A stretch of DNA of 64,000 nucleotides from Nephrocerus scutellatus (GCA_947095585.1 OX352763.1:48423981-48487980), one strand, 5' to 3'. Positions 22,326-34,100 are shown, numbered from the stretch's first letter. Numbers and translations are program-made. The notes: generated from the letters alone by a model not told the origin.

Positions 22326-23029
22326 TTGCAAATTGTAGACTGAAAGATCACTGTAGCTTTGCATGTATTTCTGCAGTTCTGGTTATACGTATGTATGCAC
22401 AACTATTGTACATTTTAATAAGAATATATAACTGTTTAAGCAATGTGTAAATTGAACAGGTTTGTTGTTGTTCAACAATTAATCCTACAATTAAATTGTT
22501 AACATATCAGGTTTGTTAATTCAATCACGATTCATTATTTGGTCAATCACTTTCGTATTTGATTCTACAATTTCCGTTAAATTGTTGGCTAACAATGAAA
22601 CGTATTTAAATCAACCAATGTTTTTTCTTTCCGTGTGGGGATAATTCCTCATATTTAAATGTATTCTCGACAATAAATATGGCCCTAAAGGCCGTGGTTA
22701 AATCCAAATCCGCGTCCAAGCAACTATGTCTTCACCTCTTCACCAATATTTTGTAAATATATTTACCTCGTTCTTTTAGATTTAAATAAAAAATGTAATT
22801 TATTGAGAGTTTTGTAACTCTAATATATTCTTCAGCTCAGTATATGATCTCTTACCAATTGATTAAATTTTATACTATAACTAACTATTCTCGGGCGCTC
22901 CGCCACCCGCACACATTAATCCCCGTCTTGCCATCACTTCTACGGGAGGGGTGTACTATTTCCTAAACCTAAACAAAACGCCACCTCGATCGTATTCGCT
23001 TTGTGTGGTTAACCGAGATTTAGTTAAGC
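22326..23029. other. No gene seen
   Basis: AT-rich sequence. The segment around 22820-22890 (TATATTCTTCAGCT and CCAATTGATTAAATTT) has a partner at about 25300-25345, so at least part is another dispersed repeat. Confidence 0.4.
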
Positions 23030-23190
23030 CCGAGGGGCCCCAAATTTTAATGGAAAGTTTCGTCTACGGAAATACGCATCGGGCTTTGGGCAGTGGGTTA
23101 AAAATTGATCGCAAGATTCCACGACAAACCGACCGACCGGCAGACCGACCTGCCACAATCAAGCGAAGCTTATGTAGGGAATTTAAAAAA
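23030..23190 (+). repeat. Family B repeat, partial
   Basis: CCCGAGGGGCCCCAAATTTT, AAATTGATCGCAAGATTCCA and a GACCGACCGGCAGACCGACC tract, ending AGGGAATTTAAAAA. This is the same 3'-type end as at 22187-22325, shortened internally. Confidence 0.6.
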
Positions 23191-23462
23191 GATGGAAGAA
23201 TCTACGGGACTCTTACATGAAATAAGGAAATAGGTGAAAAAACTAAAACTGGACAAGAAACGAAAATTTTCGACCTATATAAAACGTGGCCCAACAAATA
23301 GAATATTTGCGACTTTTTTGTTATTTGCCAAAACACATTCCAATATTTTGTCAGAACAACACCAAACGTAATCCAATATAACTGAAGAAAGAAATAATCT
23401 GAAAAAAAAATTCTCAGCAAGTTGACAAAAGTCAATCTGCTGAGAACATTATACCACAAAAC

Positions 23463-24441
23463 ATGACGTACAGACTTAATGATAGTATGCCACTGAAAAT
23501 AAGTCGCCAACTAGAAACATCATCTGTAGGCATGGGTTAATACTAATATTTGTAGATATCACCTGATATGAATATATTCGTTATTTAATATTATAATATC
23601 TTAACCGATACGAAAATATCACTAATACTGGTATCTCTCATAGTAAGAAAGCTATGGTATTACATTTGAGAGTACAGTATTTAGACATCTATTTTTTTTA
23701 AAATACATACATATCTGTTTATGTTACATATGTATATTAAATTATGTTGTCAATACTATTATGTACATAGAAGCACATAGAATAAAAGTTCTTTAGATTC
23801 CCATAGGATATTTAAGTTTGATACATGACTGAACATGTAACATAGAAAAATTATATTTATGATCAGCATCAATTGCCGAGTCAAATGACCGATGTCCGTC
23901 CGTATTTTGAGCTATGAAACTGAATAGTACTATAAGACCATGAGATGCTTTCTGTCTCACTCCAAATCACTTCATCTTTGCGCTTTCGTATCACACATGT
24001 GCATACTGAATACCTACACATGCATATGAATATTAGTTCTCGATTGGATTCTTACTGGAATAGTGTAATCTAATACGTTTGGTGAATATCAAAGTATCAT
24101 AATATCTTTGTTATTCGTATTAGTGATACGTAATATGTACAAATATTAGTTATATTTTAACGAATACTAATATATTCGCCTCACCTCTAATCATCTGTAG
24201 GTCAAGTTATATCTTATCTAAAAAGCAAATCAGTTGAATCTTCAACTGATGAAATTGACGACATCTTCAAAGGCTATGCAAAAACTGTGAAGAAATGTTC
24301 GAAACGTAGACAAACAAAAGTCAAATTTAAAACTGCAAAATTACTTATGGAAGAGGAACTAGCACAGCAAGAAGGAGAAGAGCATGAGGAGAGAATAACT
24401 TCAAAACCACCTCTAGGAAAGGCAAGCAATCTCCCAAGCTA
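23463..24441 (+). pseudogene. BESS-motif protein gene fragment, split by an insertion
   Basis: Two pieces, from ATG at 23463 to 23530 and from 24202 to TAG at 24439-24441, belong to one reading frame interrupted by a 671-base insert. The downstream piece reads STDEIDDIFKGYAKTVKK, then RRQTKVKFKTAKLLMEEEL, which fits the BESS motif found at the C-terminus of MADF-BESS nuclear proteins in flies (protein interaction, transcriptional regulation). The segment ends with a Glu-rich tail. An upstream MADF domain was not found in clean frame in 23190-23460. It could be a host paralogue remnant or part of a domesticated gene. Confidence 0.5.
23531..24201. mobile_element. 671-bp non-coding insertion flanked by a 12-bp direct repeat
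   Basis: ATCATCTGTAGG occurs at 23519-23530 and at 24190-24201. Removing the insert restores the open BESS-type frame across the join. Weakly inverted ends can be seen (TTAATACTAATATTTG at 23537 against CGAATACTAATATATTCG at 24161). It carries no coding region and is AT-rich. It looks like a non-autonomous DNA transposon; the superfamily is uncertain. Confidence 0.6.
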
Positions 24442-24579
24442 GCCCAGAGAACCGTTTCAAAATTAATGTGTTTGATTTGATAAATTCAAGTATCCTAGTC
24501 GAACTTAAAAACGATCTCAGGCCTATTCGAATTTTGTGAATCAATTTGCGTTTTTTATTGAACTTTCAATTCTCGATTG

Positions 24580-24970
24580 CAAGCAAATCAAATATCAAAT
24601 CCAGTGCTATAAACTTGTTTAAAACGTACGAGTCTGATTTAAAGGGTTATTCTTATTATATTGATGAGTGCTGCATTCATCTTCGTTTTCATTTAAAAGA
24701 ACTATGAAAATAATTTATCTATAAATAAATTATATTCGTTTTTAGCTCAAAAGAACTTAGAGTCAATATATCCAAATGTAGATATTGAATTACGCATATT
24801 TTTGTCCATCATCAAATTATTCTGCTGAAATTTCATTTACAGCCTTGAGACGAATCAAAACCTATCTCAGGTCAAGTTTGGGAGAATTGAAAACAACATT
24901 CTAAAAAATATGACTTCTAATATATGTAACGAATTTATTAAGCTTAAATCAAGAAAAAAAAATTAATTTT
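24580..24970 (+). pseudogene. hAT transposase C-terminal remnant (DUF4371/ZMYM1-like)
   Basis: Across two frames the plus strand gives INLFKTYESDLK, then SIYPNVDIELRIFLSI, then SAEISFTALRRIKTYLRSSL followed by GEL, and finally NEFIKLKSRKKN. The order and the SAE-F--L--IKTYLRSS pattern are those of the hAT C-terminal dimerisation region. At least one frameshift (near 24808) and several stops occur. The RNase H-like catalytic core is not seen. It lies just downstream of the BESS fragment; whether the two were ever linked is unknown. Confidence 0.6.
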
Positions 24971-25640
24971 TATTCAATAAAATTTTAATGTAGTACTCTG
25001 AGGCGCACTTTGATAAACTGCCTAAGGCGTAAAAGTAGATAAATCAAGCCCTGCTTACAGGATTGTTTGGATTTTGGTTTTGACAAAACAACATTTTTGC
25101 TTGTCAAGTTGGAAATCCATAGAATCTTGTAAGTCTTAATAAGTATTAAGTTTTTCCATTGTGAGAGCACCCTTAGTGTTGAGAACAAATCGCAGCGCAA
25201 TGGTCACTAATTAGCTGATCTTTAACTATTACGCATTTCACATTTTTTGAATTAGTTATTGTGCTAAGTCTATTAAACTTTCGCTGGTTGTTGTAAGTCT
25301 ACTATATTCTTCAGCTACCTGCATCAATCTATGATCTCAATTGATTAAATTTCCTACTTAATATTCATTTTATTTGCCATTGAAATTAGCGAATAGAAAA
25401 TTAAATTTATAGTTATCAATGCACAATTCAGAATCATGCATTCTTCAATAGTTCCGGTTTCACTGAGTACACTGAACACAATTGCATGTATGTTATTCCA
25501 AAGAATTTAACGATAAACTTTTGATGTTGTATATGGCGTCTTGATTTTGAAATTGCTACTGAGTAATTTACTCGGTTTCTTATGATTTTTAACTTGCCAG
25601 CGCAAGATCCGGTACGATAAATTCCGAACAGCATCTTAAT
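24971..25640. other. No gene seen
   Basis: AT-rich. At 25295-25345 there is a partner of the 22830-22885 segment. Short frames on the minus strand have no recognised similarity. Confidence 0.4.
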
Positions 25641-25800
25641 TCTCTTCACGATATCAAACTTGTGGTATCGCTCGTCGATTACATCATTTTAATCTCCGGA
25701 ATCGTCTTTTCTCACATACGTTGCCATCAATTTTCCTTAAGACTTTTCTTTCGAACGCGTCAAAGAGTTCAGCAGCAGCCTGGATGGTATGGTTAAACTT
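25640..25800 (-). pseudogene. LINE reverse transcriptase C-terminal tail, remnant
   Basis: A minus-strand frame reads AELFDAFERKVLRKIDGNVC followed by EKRRFRR. The FERK-LRKI-G--CE---RR pattern is typical of the tail that follows reverse transcriptase in several LINE clades. Frames break on both sides. Only this small piece is recognisable. Confidence 0.45.
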
Positions 25801-25984
25801 CTGGATTTGAAGAGTCTTGACTTGACGGCTTTGTTTGCCGTTGGCAATAACTTCCGCATATGGGATATCCTATCTTGAAGGATAGAAAGAAAATAATTAA
25901 TATAAAAAATATTATTATAAAATATCAACGTTATACCACGATAATAGCCGCACAATAATTATGTACAATGAATTGTCCGACGCT

Positions 25985-26075
25985 GTGTTTCCGCATTTGA
26001 CGCTGTGTTTCCGCATTTGTATGATCTACAGTCATTCAAGACACATTTGGGCTTTCTGTAGAGAAAGTTTTGGGT
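25985..26075. repeat. Dispersed fragment shared with the Helitron-derived arms
   Basis: The sequence GAATTGTCCGACGCTGTGTT, with an internal 23-base tandem doubling of GACGCTGTGTTTCCGCATTTG, then GGGCTTTCTGTAGAGAAAG, matches 13730-13810 and, more weakly, 59260-59335. Confidence 0.55.
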
Positions 26076-26500
26076 AAGATGGCAGAGAAAGAGAGAGTAT
26101 TTACTGGATTTAAGGATATTACTTAAAGGATTAAAATGAGAAAAATATTTTTTTTTTGTAGTGAAATTTCTTTACGCCCGATGGGAGTTTTATGACGTCA
26201 TAATGCGAAACGATTTTGAACGTAAAGAACGCAAAAAGTTACTTGGAAAACAGCCCATAAAAATTAAAATTTTTCTTGTAAATGCTCTAATCGGAGATAC
26301 ACATCAATCAATAGAAAAGTGTTGTCACGGGCGCGCGAAGTAAATATAGAGAATTTAAAAAGAGAGAACTATGGTATACTTGTTGTTTTGTTAGTACCAC
26401 ACGAACCGTGCGTTATTTTGATTTACACATTCACACAGTAATTTGTAATTTGAATGTTATTATTAAAAAAACAACCCATAAAAATTAAAATTTTTCATTT
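26076..26500. other. Mostly repeat edge, no gene seen
   Basis: Contains two family B-type termini (CCCATAAAAATTAAAATTTTTC at 26255 and 26475) and a GGGCGCGCGAAGTAAATATA end at 26330, so it is probably built of truncated family B copies. A 60-residue frame at 26161-26343 simply overlaps these. Confidence 0.45.
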
Positions 26501-27265
26501 AAATTCTCTGGATACATATGTGTGCAAAGTTTGAACCGGGTTAATTTGGAAAAAACTAAATATTAGAGCCCCCTTCACTTCAAAATTTTTTCAAAAACTA
26601 TTCACACCGGAGATACACATATTTGTAAAAAAAATTTGTATGGGAAAAAGATTGAAATCAAAAACTCAAAAATTTTTACAAAAAGTTCGGTCTATCGAAG
26701 ATACACATATGTTTAAAATTTAAAGTAAATCAGGCTAATTTTTAAAAAATATTTTATGGCCCCGCCTCCCTCAGGACGCATTCACTCCAAAAATTTTACA
26801 AACGTTTGTCCATCGGGATAAACATATGTTTAAAATTTGGGCTAATTTTTAAAAAAATTATACGGGCACCCCTCGGGCCTCAGGGCCCATTCGCTCAAAA
26901 AATGTCCAAAAGGTTTTGTCCATCGGAGAAACACATGTGTATAAAATTTAATTTTTATTTTAAACTTCTATGAGACCCCACGACCCCAGGGCCCGGCGTC
27001 TGTAATTTTTTTACAATAGGTGTTGTCCATCGGAGATAACAGCGTGTATAAAATTTGAAGAAAATTGGGAAAATTTGTTGAAAAAATTCGGGTTAATTTT
27101 TTTAAAAATTTGTTTGGGGCCCCAAATTGGGGTATCCAAAATTTTTACAAAAAGTTTTGTCCATCGGACATAACAGCGTGTATATAATTTCAAGAAAATC
27201 TGACTAGCCAGCCAGCCAGGCAGCCACGGGCACGCGAAGTTAATATAGAGAACTTAAAAACCTTT
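26501..27265. repeat. Family B tandem array
   Basis: Six or so units of about 110-130 bases. Each has a core such as CATCGGAGATACACATATGT, then AAAATTTGAAG or similar, an A/T-rich linker, and GGGGCCCC or CCCTCGGGCC-type G+C block. The array ends with CCAGCCAGCCAGGCAGCC and GGGCACGCGAAGTTAATATA. The internal direct repetition of the unit is clearer here than at other family B sites. Confidence 0.7.
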
Positions 27266-27724
27266 ATTTAACTTGACTTGACCCCTGTTTGTCGGTATTT
27301 TCGACTACTTTGAGGTCCTTTTTAATCACCTTTCATACGATCTAGAGAGCTGAAATTTTGTGAGTTTCTAAGTCTCAAATAGCCTTTTTTATATTGCGCG
27401 TGTGACACGTGTGGCGTGCCGTGTCGCGCGAGTGATGGGTAGTCATTTCCTCGTTTTTTAGGTTTAACCACCATTCGCACGACCAAAAGGGCTGAGATAT
27501 TTTGAGCAGCTCATTATCAAGGGCCAAATTTTATATCTCGCGAGTAATGCGAGTCGCGTGTGATACGTGGAAAAAAGAACATGTTTTGAAATAGGCCCGA
27601 CCAAAAAAACAGATAATTTTGCGGTTATTACCAAATAAAACAATGTAAAAATAAAAGGACTGTGTGGCGTATGGCGTGTGGCATGTGTCGATCTATACAT
27701 AAAAGTTTGTACCCGTGTTTGTAT
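27266..27724. other. No gene seen
   Basis: Contains short GTGTGGCGTG-type runs (27400-27430 and 27660-27690), which form a weak local repeat. No credible coding region. Confidence 0.4.
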
Positions 27725-28735
27725 TTTGAATTGCCAGGAAAATATATATTTTAACAACTTCGTCTTTTGGGGGTCTTATTGGTGTCTTTTAAGGGTCTTT
27801 GGGGTCTTTTTGGGACTTTTGAGGATGTTTTCAGTGGTGTTTTAGGGGTTTTTTAAGAAACTTTTTAGGGTCTTTAAGTGGTCTCTTGACATTATCTTTT
27901 GGGAGTATTTTGAAGGTTGTTGCGCCCTCTTGGGCGTCTTTTAGTGTCCTTTTGAGGGTATTTTGGTGGGTCTTTTGGTGTTCTTTATTCTGTCTCTACC
28001 ATATTACCCCTTCCTACATACCTAAAAATCGTTGATTGTTAAGTTCATATTGCCAAAGAAGTTTTACTTCTGACACGTGTACTCTGTACAGACGCAATTT
28101 TTTAAAAATTTATTTCTTTGATTTTTACAGTGTTATTTGATTATGTTTGTCTTCGTATAGTTGATACTATTATGGTAACTAGTATATGAAACGAACTTTT
28201 TTGACTCAACATTCTCTAGATATCGTGTAAAAACAGCATCTATTGTAGTTCCCGATTTTGTTTGTGCTATTAGGATCATTATTTATATGCAGATTGAATT
28301 TTTCACGCAGAAAGGTAATTAATGGAATCGAATCAGTAGTTGCAAAATTTCATTAAAATCACTACCCATAATAAGTGGTATTTTATGCTATTCTGTATGT
28401 GATTTCTGATTGAAAAGACCAACAAAAGGCCGCCAAAAGATCTTCAAAAATCCCAAAAGACTCCTCAAAAGAACCCCAAAAAGACCTTAAAAATATTCCC
28501 TAAAAGACCTTAGAAAGACCCTCAAAAGAGCATTAAAAGACCCCCAAAATAATTCCCAAAAGACCTCCGAAAGATCCCCTCAAAGACCTCCAAAAGACCA
28601 TTTAAAGACCCCATAACCTCAAAAGACCTTCTTAAAACCCCCAAAAACCACTTAAAAGACCCACAAAAAACCCTCAAAAGACCCCCAAAAGACAGACAAA
28701 GCTGTTGAAATATATATTTTCCTGGCAAATGTGAA
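27725..28735. mobile_element. Foldback-type element with short-period repeat arms
   Basis: The ends TTGCCAGGAAAATATATATT (27732) and AATATATATTTTCCTGGCAA (ending 28728) are perfect inverted complements. Inside each arm lies a run of imperfect 10-14 base units. On the left these are of the form GGGTCTTTTGGGGGTCTTTT (27770-27990); on the right they are the complement, AAAAGACCCCCAAAAGACC (28420-28692). A central 420-base AT-rich part has no coding region. Long inverted repeats built from short tandem units are the hallmark of foldback (FB/Galileo-like) elements; no transposase is present here. Confidence 0.7.
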
Positions 28736-29094
28736 TGTATTGTAATTCAAAAGAGAGTTCTAGCTCATGCGCAATAATAAAAATAAAATAAAATCCTTAT
28801 AATGTGTCGAAATAGTCCTTATTTTGCTTCAACCGAAGATATTCATTTAGATTCGAATATTGAAAGAATATCAGTGTACTTAAATAAACTTTCTGAATGA
28901 TTTTTCCAAACAATTGAAAGTTTGTAAAATTTTAAAATATTATTTATAATTATTATTGCTATTATTATTATTATCATTATTATACATAAATAATATGTAC
29001 TCATATATATATTATGTATATAATCTGTAGGTTAAGTATTTGTTTTCTTGGTTTTGTGTTTTGTATTTGGTTATTTGTATTTTTAAATTCTCTA
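28736..29094. other. AT-rich, with ATT microsatellite
   Basis: An imperfect ATT/TTA run at 28940-28985 followed by a TATATA-rich stretch to 29020. No gene seen. Confidence 0.5.
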
Positions 29095-29620
29095 CATTAA
29101 CTTCGCGTGCCCGTGGCTGGATGGCTGGTGGGCAGAATCTTGTGATCAATTTTTAACGCACTTCCTGATGTCCGATTTTATTCAAACTTTGCACACATGT
29201 GTAATTCCCATGACAATACTTTCTATTCACCTAGGGCACCTAGGGCCTCGGGGTCAAGGGGCACCCATACAAATTTTATAAAAAAAGTAACCGATTTTCT
29301 TCAAATTTTATACACATGTGTATCTCCGATGGACAACACTTTCTGTAAAAATTTGGAAGTAAACGGGCCCAGGGGCCGTGGGGGGAGGTACTCATTCAAA
29401 TTTTATGAAAAAAATTCCCGATTATCTTCAAATTTTCTACGCATGTGTATCTCCGATGGACAACACTTTTTGTTAAAAATATTGAAGCGATCGGGCCCCG
29501 GAACCGGTGGGTACCCATACAAATTGTTTACAAAATTTACTAAATGTTCTTAAAATTTTATATGCATGTGTATGTCCGATTGACAATACTTTTTGTTTTT
29601 AATTTTTATGGGTTGTTTTA
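29095..29620 (-). repeat. Family B repeat, four to five internal units
   Basis: Reads from TTAACTTCGCGTGCCCGTGG (29098) through GATCAATTTTTAACGCACTT and repeated GTGTATCTCCGATGGACAACA cores (29310, 29445, 29560-like) to TTTTTATGGGTTGTTTTATT (29603). Both characteristic ends are present, so this may be a near full-length copy in the orientation opposite to 26501-27265. Confidence 0.65.
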
Positions 29621-29809
29621 TTTCTTCTCAATTTATAGAATTCAATTTAATCATTTGATGTTAAGAAAAAACATCATTATTTTATTAAATATATTATACC
29701 TTGATAAAAAAAAATTATATTTAGCTGTAATAGCATGTAGCTAAGTCTCTATGTAAATCTCCAATTCTGTCAACATATTCAATTTACTCTCAATAAAGAA
29801 TTATGATAT

Positions 29810-30016
29810 ATGTACATTGAAACGCTTCCTATATTAGATGAATGTTCGGAAATATATTATGCTGAATATGTGGCGTCCCGTTTGAAATTAAAAATTAACT
29901 GTACGCATTGTGAAAGCAGATTAATAAAATCGTATGAGAAAATGGATCTTCAAAATGAGTCATTAATATTTTATAAAAATTTTAAGATAGATTCGGATTT
30001 CAACTCACTTCATTAA
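29810..30016 (+). pseudogene. Possible transposase C-terminal fragment
   Basis: A 68-residue frame reads YAEYVASRLKLKINCTHCES followed by RLIK. The pattern (Y-AGY-A-K--KK--C--C---L) resembles the C-terminal region of P-element/THAP-type transposases. No upstream part was recognised, and the flanks are AT-rich. This is a weak call. Confidence 0.3.
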
Positions 30017-30314
30017 AAACAAATCCAACGAACACGGAACGAAATACAAACGTTGCAAAATCGAGCTCTAGAAATAAAAGGAACTACCCTCGTTTAAAAA
30101 TCCTACAATAATTCTAGGAATAGAAAATCAAAATATTATTATTTCTACTGCGAATTTATTGGGATTCACTTCTTATTATTTTTTTTACTATACTTTACAA
30201 TTTATCATCTTTAATTTCGGTGATGTCATTCTATTACTAACAAATGTTATTCCTATAAAAACATTATTTTTCTTTGCAGCATGAATTAATTATTGAATTG
30301 TTTAAGTTAATATA

Positions 30315-30400
30315 AGGCGTATTTTATTTGCCGAGGAATAAGGAATTAGAACTTGAAAACTAGCAAAACAGCGGGTTTTCTTATTCCAAAGGAGGAGGTT
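30315..30400. repeat. Small dispersed element (MITE-like)
   Basis: TATTTGCCGAGGAATAAGGA, then AGCAAAACAGCGGGTTTTCT and TATTCC. The same unit is found at 37625-37690 and 37870-37937, and in diverged reverse form at 56690-56775. GGAATAAG and CTTATTCC may be its inverted ends. Confidence 0.6.
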
Positions 30401-30429
30401 TTATTTTAAAAAAATGTATGCAGCACATG

Positions 30430-30615
30430 ATACCCTTTCTACAGTCTTCTGGCATCACATACTTGCACTTAGTTTATGAATAGCTCCGGGCCCTTTAGAT
30501 TTAATCAGCTCTCCATACTGGGATGCCATCAGATTACCCAATTTGTCCTTGCAGTATGTGCAACGTGGTGTACAACATAGGGTCAGAACGTTCCGACTCA
30601 ATCAATTTTATATTT
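30430..30615 (-). other. Candidate Cys-rich coding fragment, unknown
   Basis: The minus strand reads CCTPRCTYCKDKLGNLMASQ, then YGELIKSKGPGAIHKL, and in a shifted frame CKYVMPEDCRKGIMCC. Cys spacing and low repeat content are compatible with an exon of a host gene or with a decayed transposon gene. I do not recognise the family. It lies about 520 bases downstream of the MED18 stop. Confidence 0.25.
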
Positions 30616-31135
30616 TGAATAGTTGAACGTTACACTACCTAATAAAATTATACTATTATGAATTACCTGACAAATATAAAAGTTAATAATAATACATCAA
30701 ATAAGGAGCATATGTTTTCTATCTATATTATAGTTCTTAATATCGGTGTATGCATGTAGGCTATTCAGCTAGTACTTATATAAAAGTGAAAAAGTTTATA
30801 TATAATATTTCTCTTATTTCATTCATTTTAAAAAGAACAGAAAATATTAATTATTTTTAAGTTTAAAAAATATATTCTGGTTAACGGAACTTTTTTTATG
30901 TATGTATTAAGATTACTGTATGAAATAACGATTGATTTGGTCAAAACGCGGGAAATAATTCTAACGCTAACAAAATAGTTTACAGTGGTAGTAATATGGG
31001 ATGACGAATAATTTATATAAAACCTGAATAAAAATATCGAACTTTCAAATGCATCGCTAAAGAACAGCGATTCCAAATAAATTATGTACCATTAAAACTA
31101 TTATATATACATATAATAAAAAAAACTTCTTCTAC

Positions 31136-34100
31136 TTAAGGAATAGAACCTAATCGCTTATAGTCAATCTTTTCCAGCTGTACTAAAGGTTTAAGTTGCT
31201 CCGCAAATGCGCGCATTTCATCACCAATTGCATCCTGTCCATTAGGTGCCAGTACTGAGAGTTCGACCAAATAGCTTTGAGAAATTTGTTCATTAGCCAT
31301 GTCTTGTTTTCCTGGAATTATCTTGAAAACTTTTGACACTGTTATCTTCATGCGACCTTTTCGAAACATGTAGCCTTAAATAATAAAGAAATAATGACAT
31401 TAAATTTAAACATACAAAGTAGACCTTACCTCGGCAAATAAACTCAAAGTCTAGACGGCATCCTAGTTCTGTTAAAAATTCAAGAACAGTTGATGTACAA
31501 CCAACATCAATGCTAGAACGTACCAATGTTGGTCGAGTTCGATCCAGTTCTGGCTGGCCAATGTAGCGCAATTGATAAGGTGAGTCCGTATCTAATGCAC
31601 GGCGTACGCGAAGCATCAACGGAGCCTACACACATATATGGATCAATAAATAAAGGAGCAAGTATGTTGGGTAGGGGTTTTGGGGTCCAGAAACAACCTT
31701 GCCTGAAAGCCGCCATCGCAGACTTTAATAATCACCATCTTGTTTGATGGAAACTTTGACTTTTTTCTAACAGGTTCAAAACATATGATGATTGGAATGG
31801 TATCAAGTAATTGCGAGCACCACAAAGGGCGTACTAATAATTAGGGTAAAGAAATTGTTTTCCGGCTCGTATATCTCAACTTCTACAATTCAGGATTTGA
31901 TGGGACTTGTTTTAAAACAATTGTTTAGCGCTTGCGGTGGAGTAATTTTGAGATTTTTTTATTCAAAGGGGTAGTTTAAAGAGGAAAAGTATAAAAAAGG
32001 TTTTTTCGTGAAACTAAAATCGTTTTGGTTAAAGTGCGTTATAGCTTTTTCTCAGCAAGGGCTTCTGGACACAATTTTCCTGAAAGCGAATTGTTTTGTT
32101 GTTGGGTTACAGTGCTTCGTATGTGTTTTTATATTTCGGCATTTATAGTGGAATTCAGTATACTTTTGGTTATTAGAGAATTTACATGAAAAATTTAAAT
32201 TTTTATGGGTTTTTTTTTACAAAACTAAAATCCTTTTGGCTAAAGTGTGTTATAGCTTTTTCTCATTTACGGCTTCCGAGCACCACTTTCCTGAAAGCCC
32301 CATTAAGCAGACCTCAAAAACAGCAATCTTGCTTTGGGGAGACGCCTCCTTTAGGAGAGGAGGCTTCAAAAATTTTGAGTTGGTTTTTAAAAAATGCACT
32401 TTTTTAAGTGGTTTGATGGATGATATAAGGTTAATTGGTATTATATAAAAGTTAATACAAACACCTTTCATTTAAAAAAAAATCCAACCCCCTTAAACAG
32501 AGTTAGGGCCAAAAACGGACTTTCTCATGAAATTTCATTACGGGGCGTGTTTAAAAGTGGGTGAGCCTAAATATTGGTATCAAATGAAAGGTGAAAATTA
32601 GTTCTACAAAGCCGTACTATTTTTCAAAATTATGGACACTGTAAAATACAGCGCTCAATTAATTTATATTTAGATAAGAGTTTTTCCTTTTAAAAAGCTT
32701 TTTGGAAAACAGCATCATGCTATATCATGTAATTATGTACAAGGAAAACTCAATCATATGATATATCACTCAATTATTATATGAAATACCACATGAACCA
32801 AATACAACTTGATCAAACTGCCGTTTTAGCTGGTCCACTCCCATAAAAAAAGCACGGCTTTGTAGAAGTAATTTTCACCTTTCATTTGATACAAATATTT
32901 ACGCCCGCCAATTTTAAACACGCCTCTGCTGAACTGAAATGAGTCTTTTTTTAGCTCTAACTCTGTCGAGTGGGGTTGGATTGAAGGTATTTTTATTACC
33001 AATTATCCCCCTAACATCCATTAAAATACTAAGAAAAATGCATTTTTCAAAAACCAACTCAAAACTTTCGAAGCCTCTTTCTCCTAAAGATGGCGTCCCC
33101 ACCAAACCCCGCCAACATATTTGCTGTGATTGGTGGTGGGCGTGTGGTGGTAGGGAGTTAAAGGTCAAAATACCGTAAAAAATAAAATACATATTTGCCA
33201 TCCTTTTAAGCCAATTTAGTCATAAGACTGAATTACTATCTCTTAAATAATATAGGTACATTACAATTAAAAGAACAACCCATAAAAATTAATTTTTTTT
33301 TTGTAAATTCTCACAACGCACACACTGCGTGCTCGTTTTGTGGCAAAATCATCCACCAAATGCCGCAGCGGCAGCGAACAGCGCTGCTCACAAAGCACAG
33401 AGCTCATACTTTGCCGTAATCTGATGCGATATAGCGATATTTAAAACTTGTATATTGGGGTCCCCAAGGGGCCGATCGCTCCAAATTTTCACAAAAAGTG
33501 TTTTCCATCGAAGACACACATGTGTACAAAATTTAAAGAAAATCGGGTAAATTTTGTAAAATATTTGTATGGTATGGGAGCCCCCCGACCCCACGGCCCG
33601 AGGGGCCTCAAATTTTAATAGAAAGTGTTGTCATGGGAGATATACATGTGTGCCAAATTTCAATAAAATCGGGCTGCAGGAAGTGGGTTAAAATTTGATC
33701 GCAAGATTCCATGACACACAAATCCACAAACCCACAAACACACGGGCAAGTGAAGTTAATATAGAGAATTTAAAAAAGCTACTAATCAAATCGAAATACA
33801 TTTTTAAAAACGACAAAGCCTCTCAATTATCTTACAAATTGTAAAAATTTTTGATTTTTCCTAGGTTATTTAAAGCGGTAGATAAAACTTACTTGTTGAT
33901 TTGGTGCTCGCAAACTAAGGCAAACTTCAAGATCATGAAATTGTTCCGGACCAGTATCGATATTATCGCAAAGACCTTTTAGTCTGCAATGATTTGTATG
34001 TAGAATAAAACTGGTTACAAGTCATGTAATGTTTACCTATGAAGAAGGTGATCCACTGCAGAATCCAATATTGAACCCTGGAGCAAATATTCTTGATTTG

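Noticed and set aside
26501..27265. CRISPR-like spacing in the family B array
   Set aside because: The units diverge throughout and have no uniform spacers; the genome is clearly eukaryotic.
29197..29553. 118-residue plus-strand frame
   Set aside because: It runs through the internal units of a family B copy and is itself periodic; a product of the repeat, not a gene.
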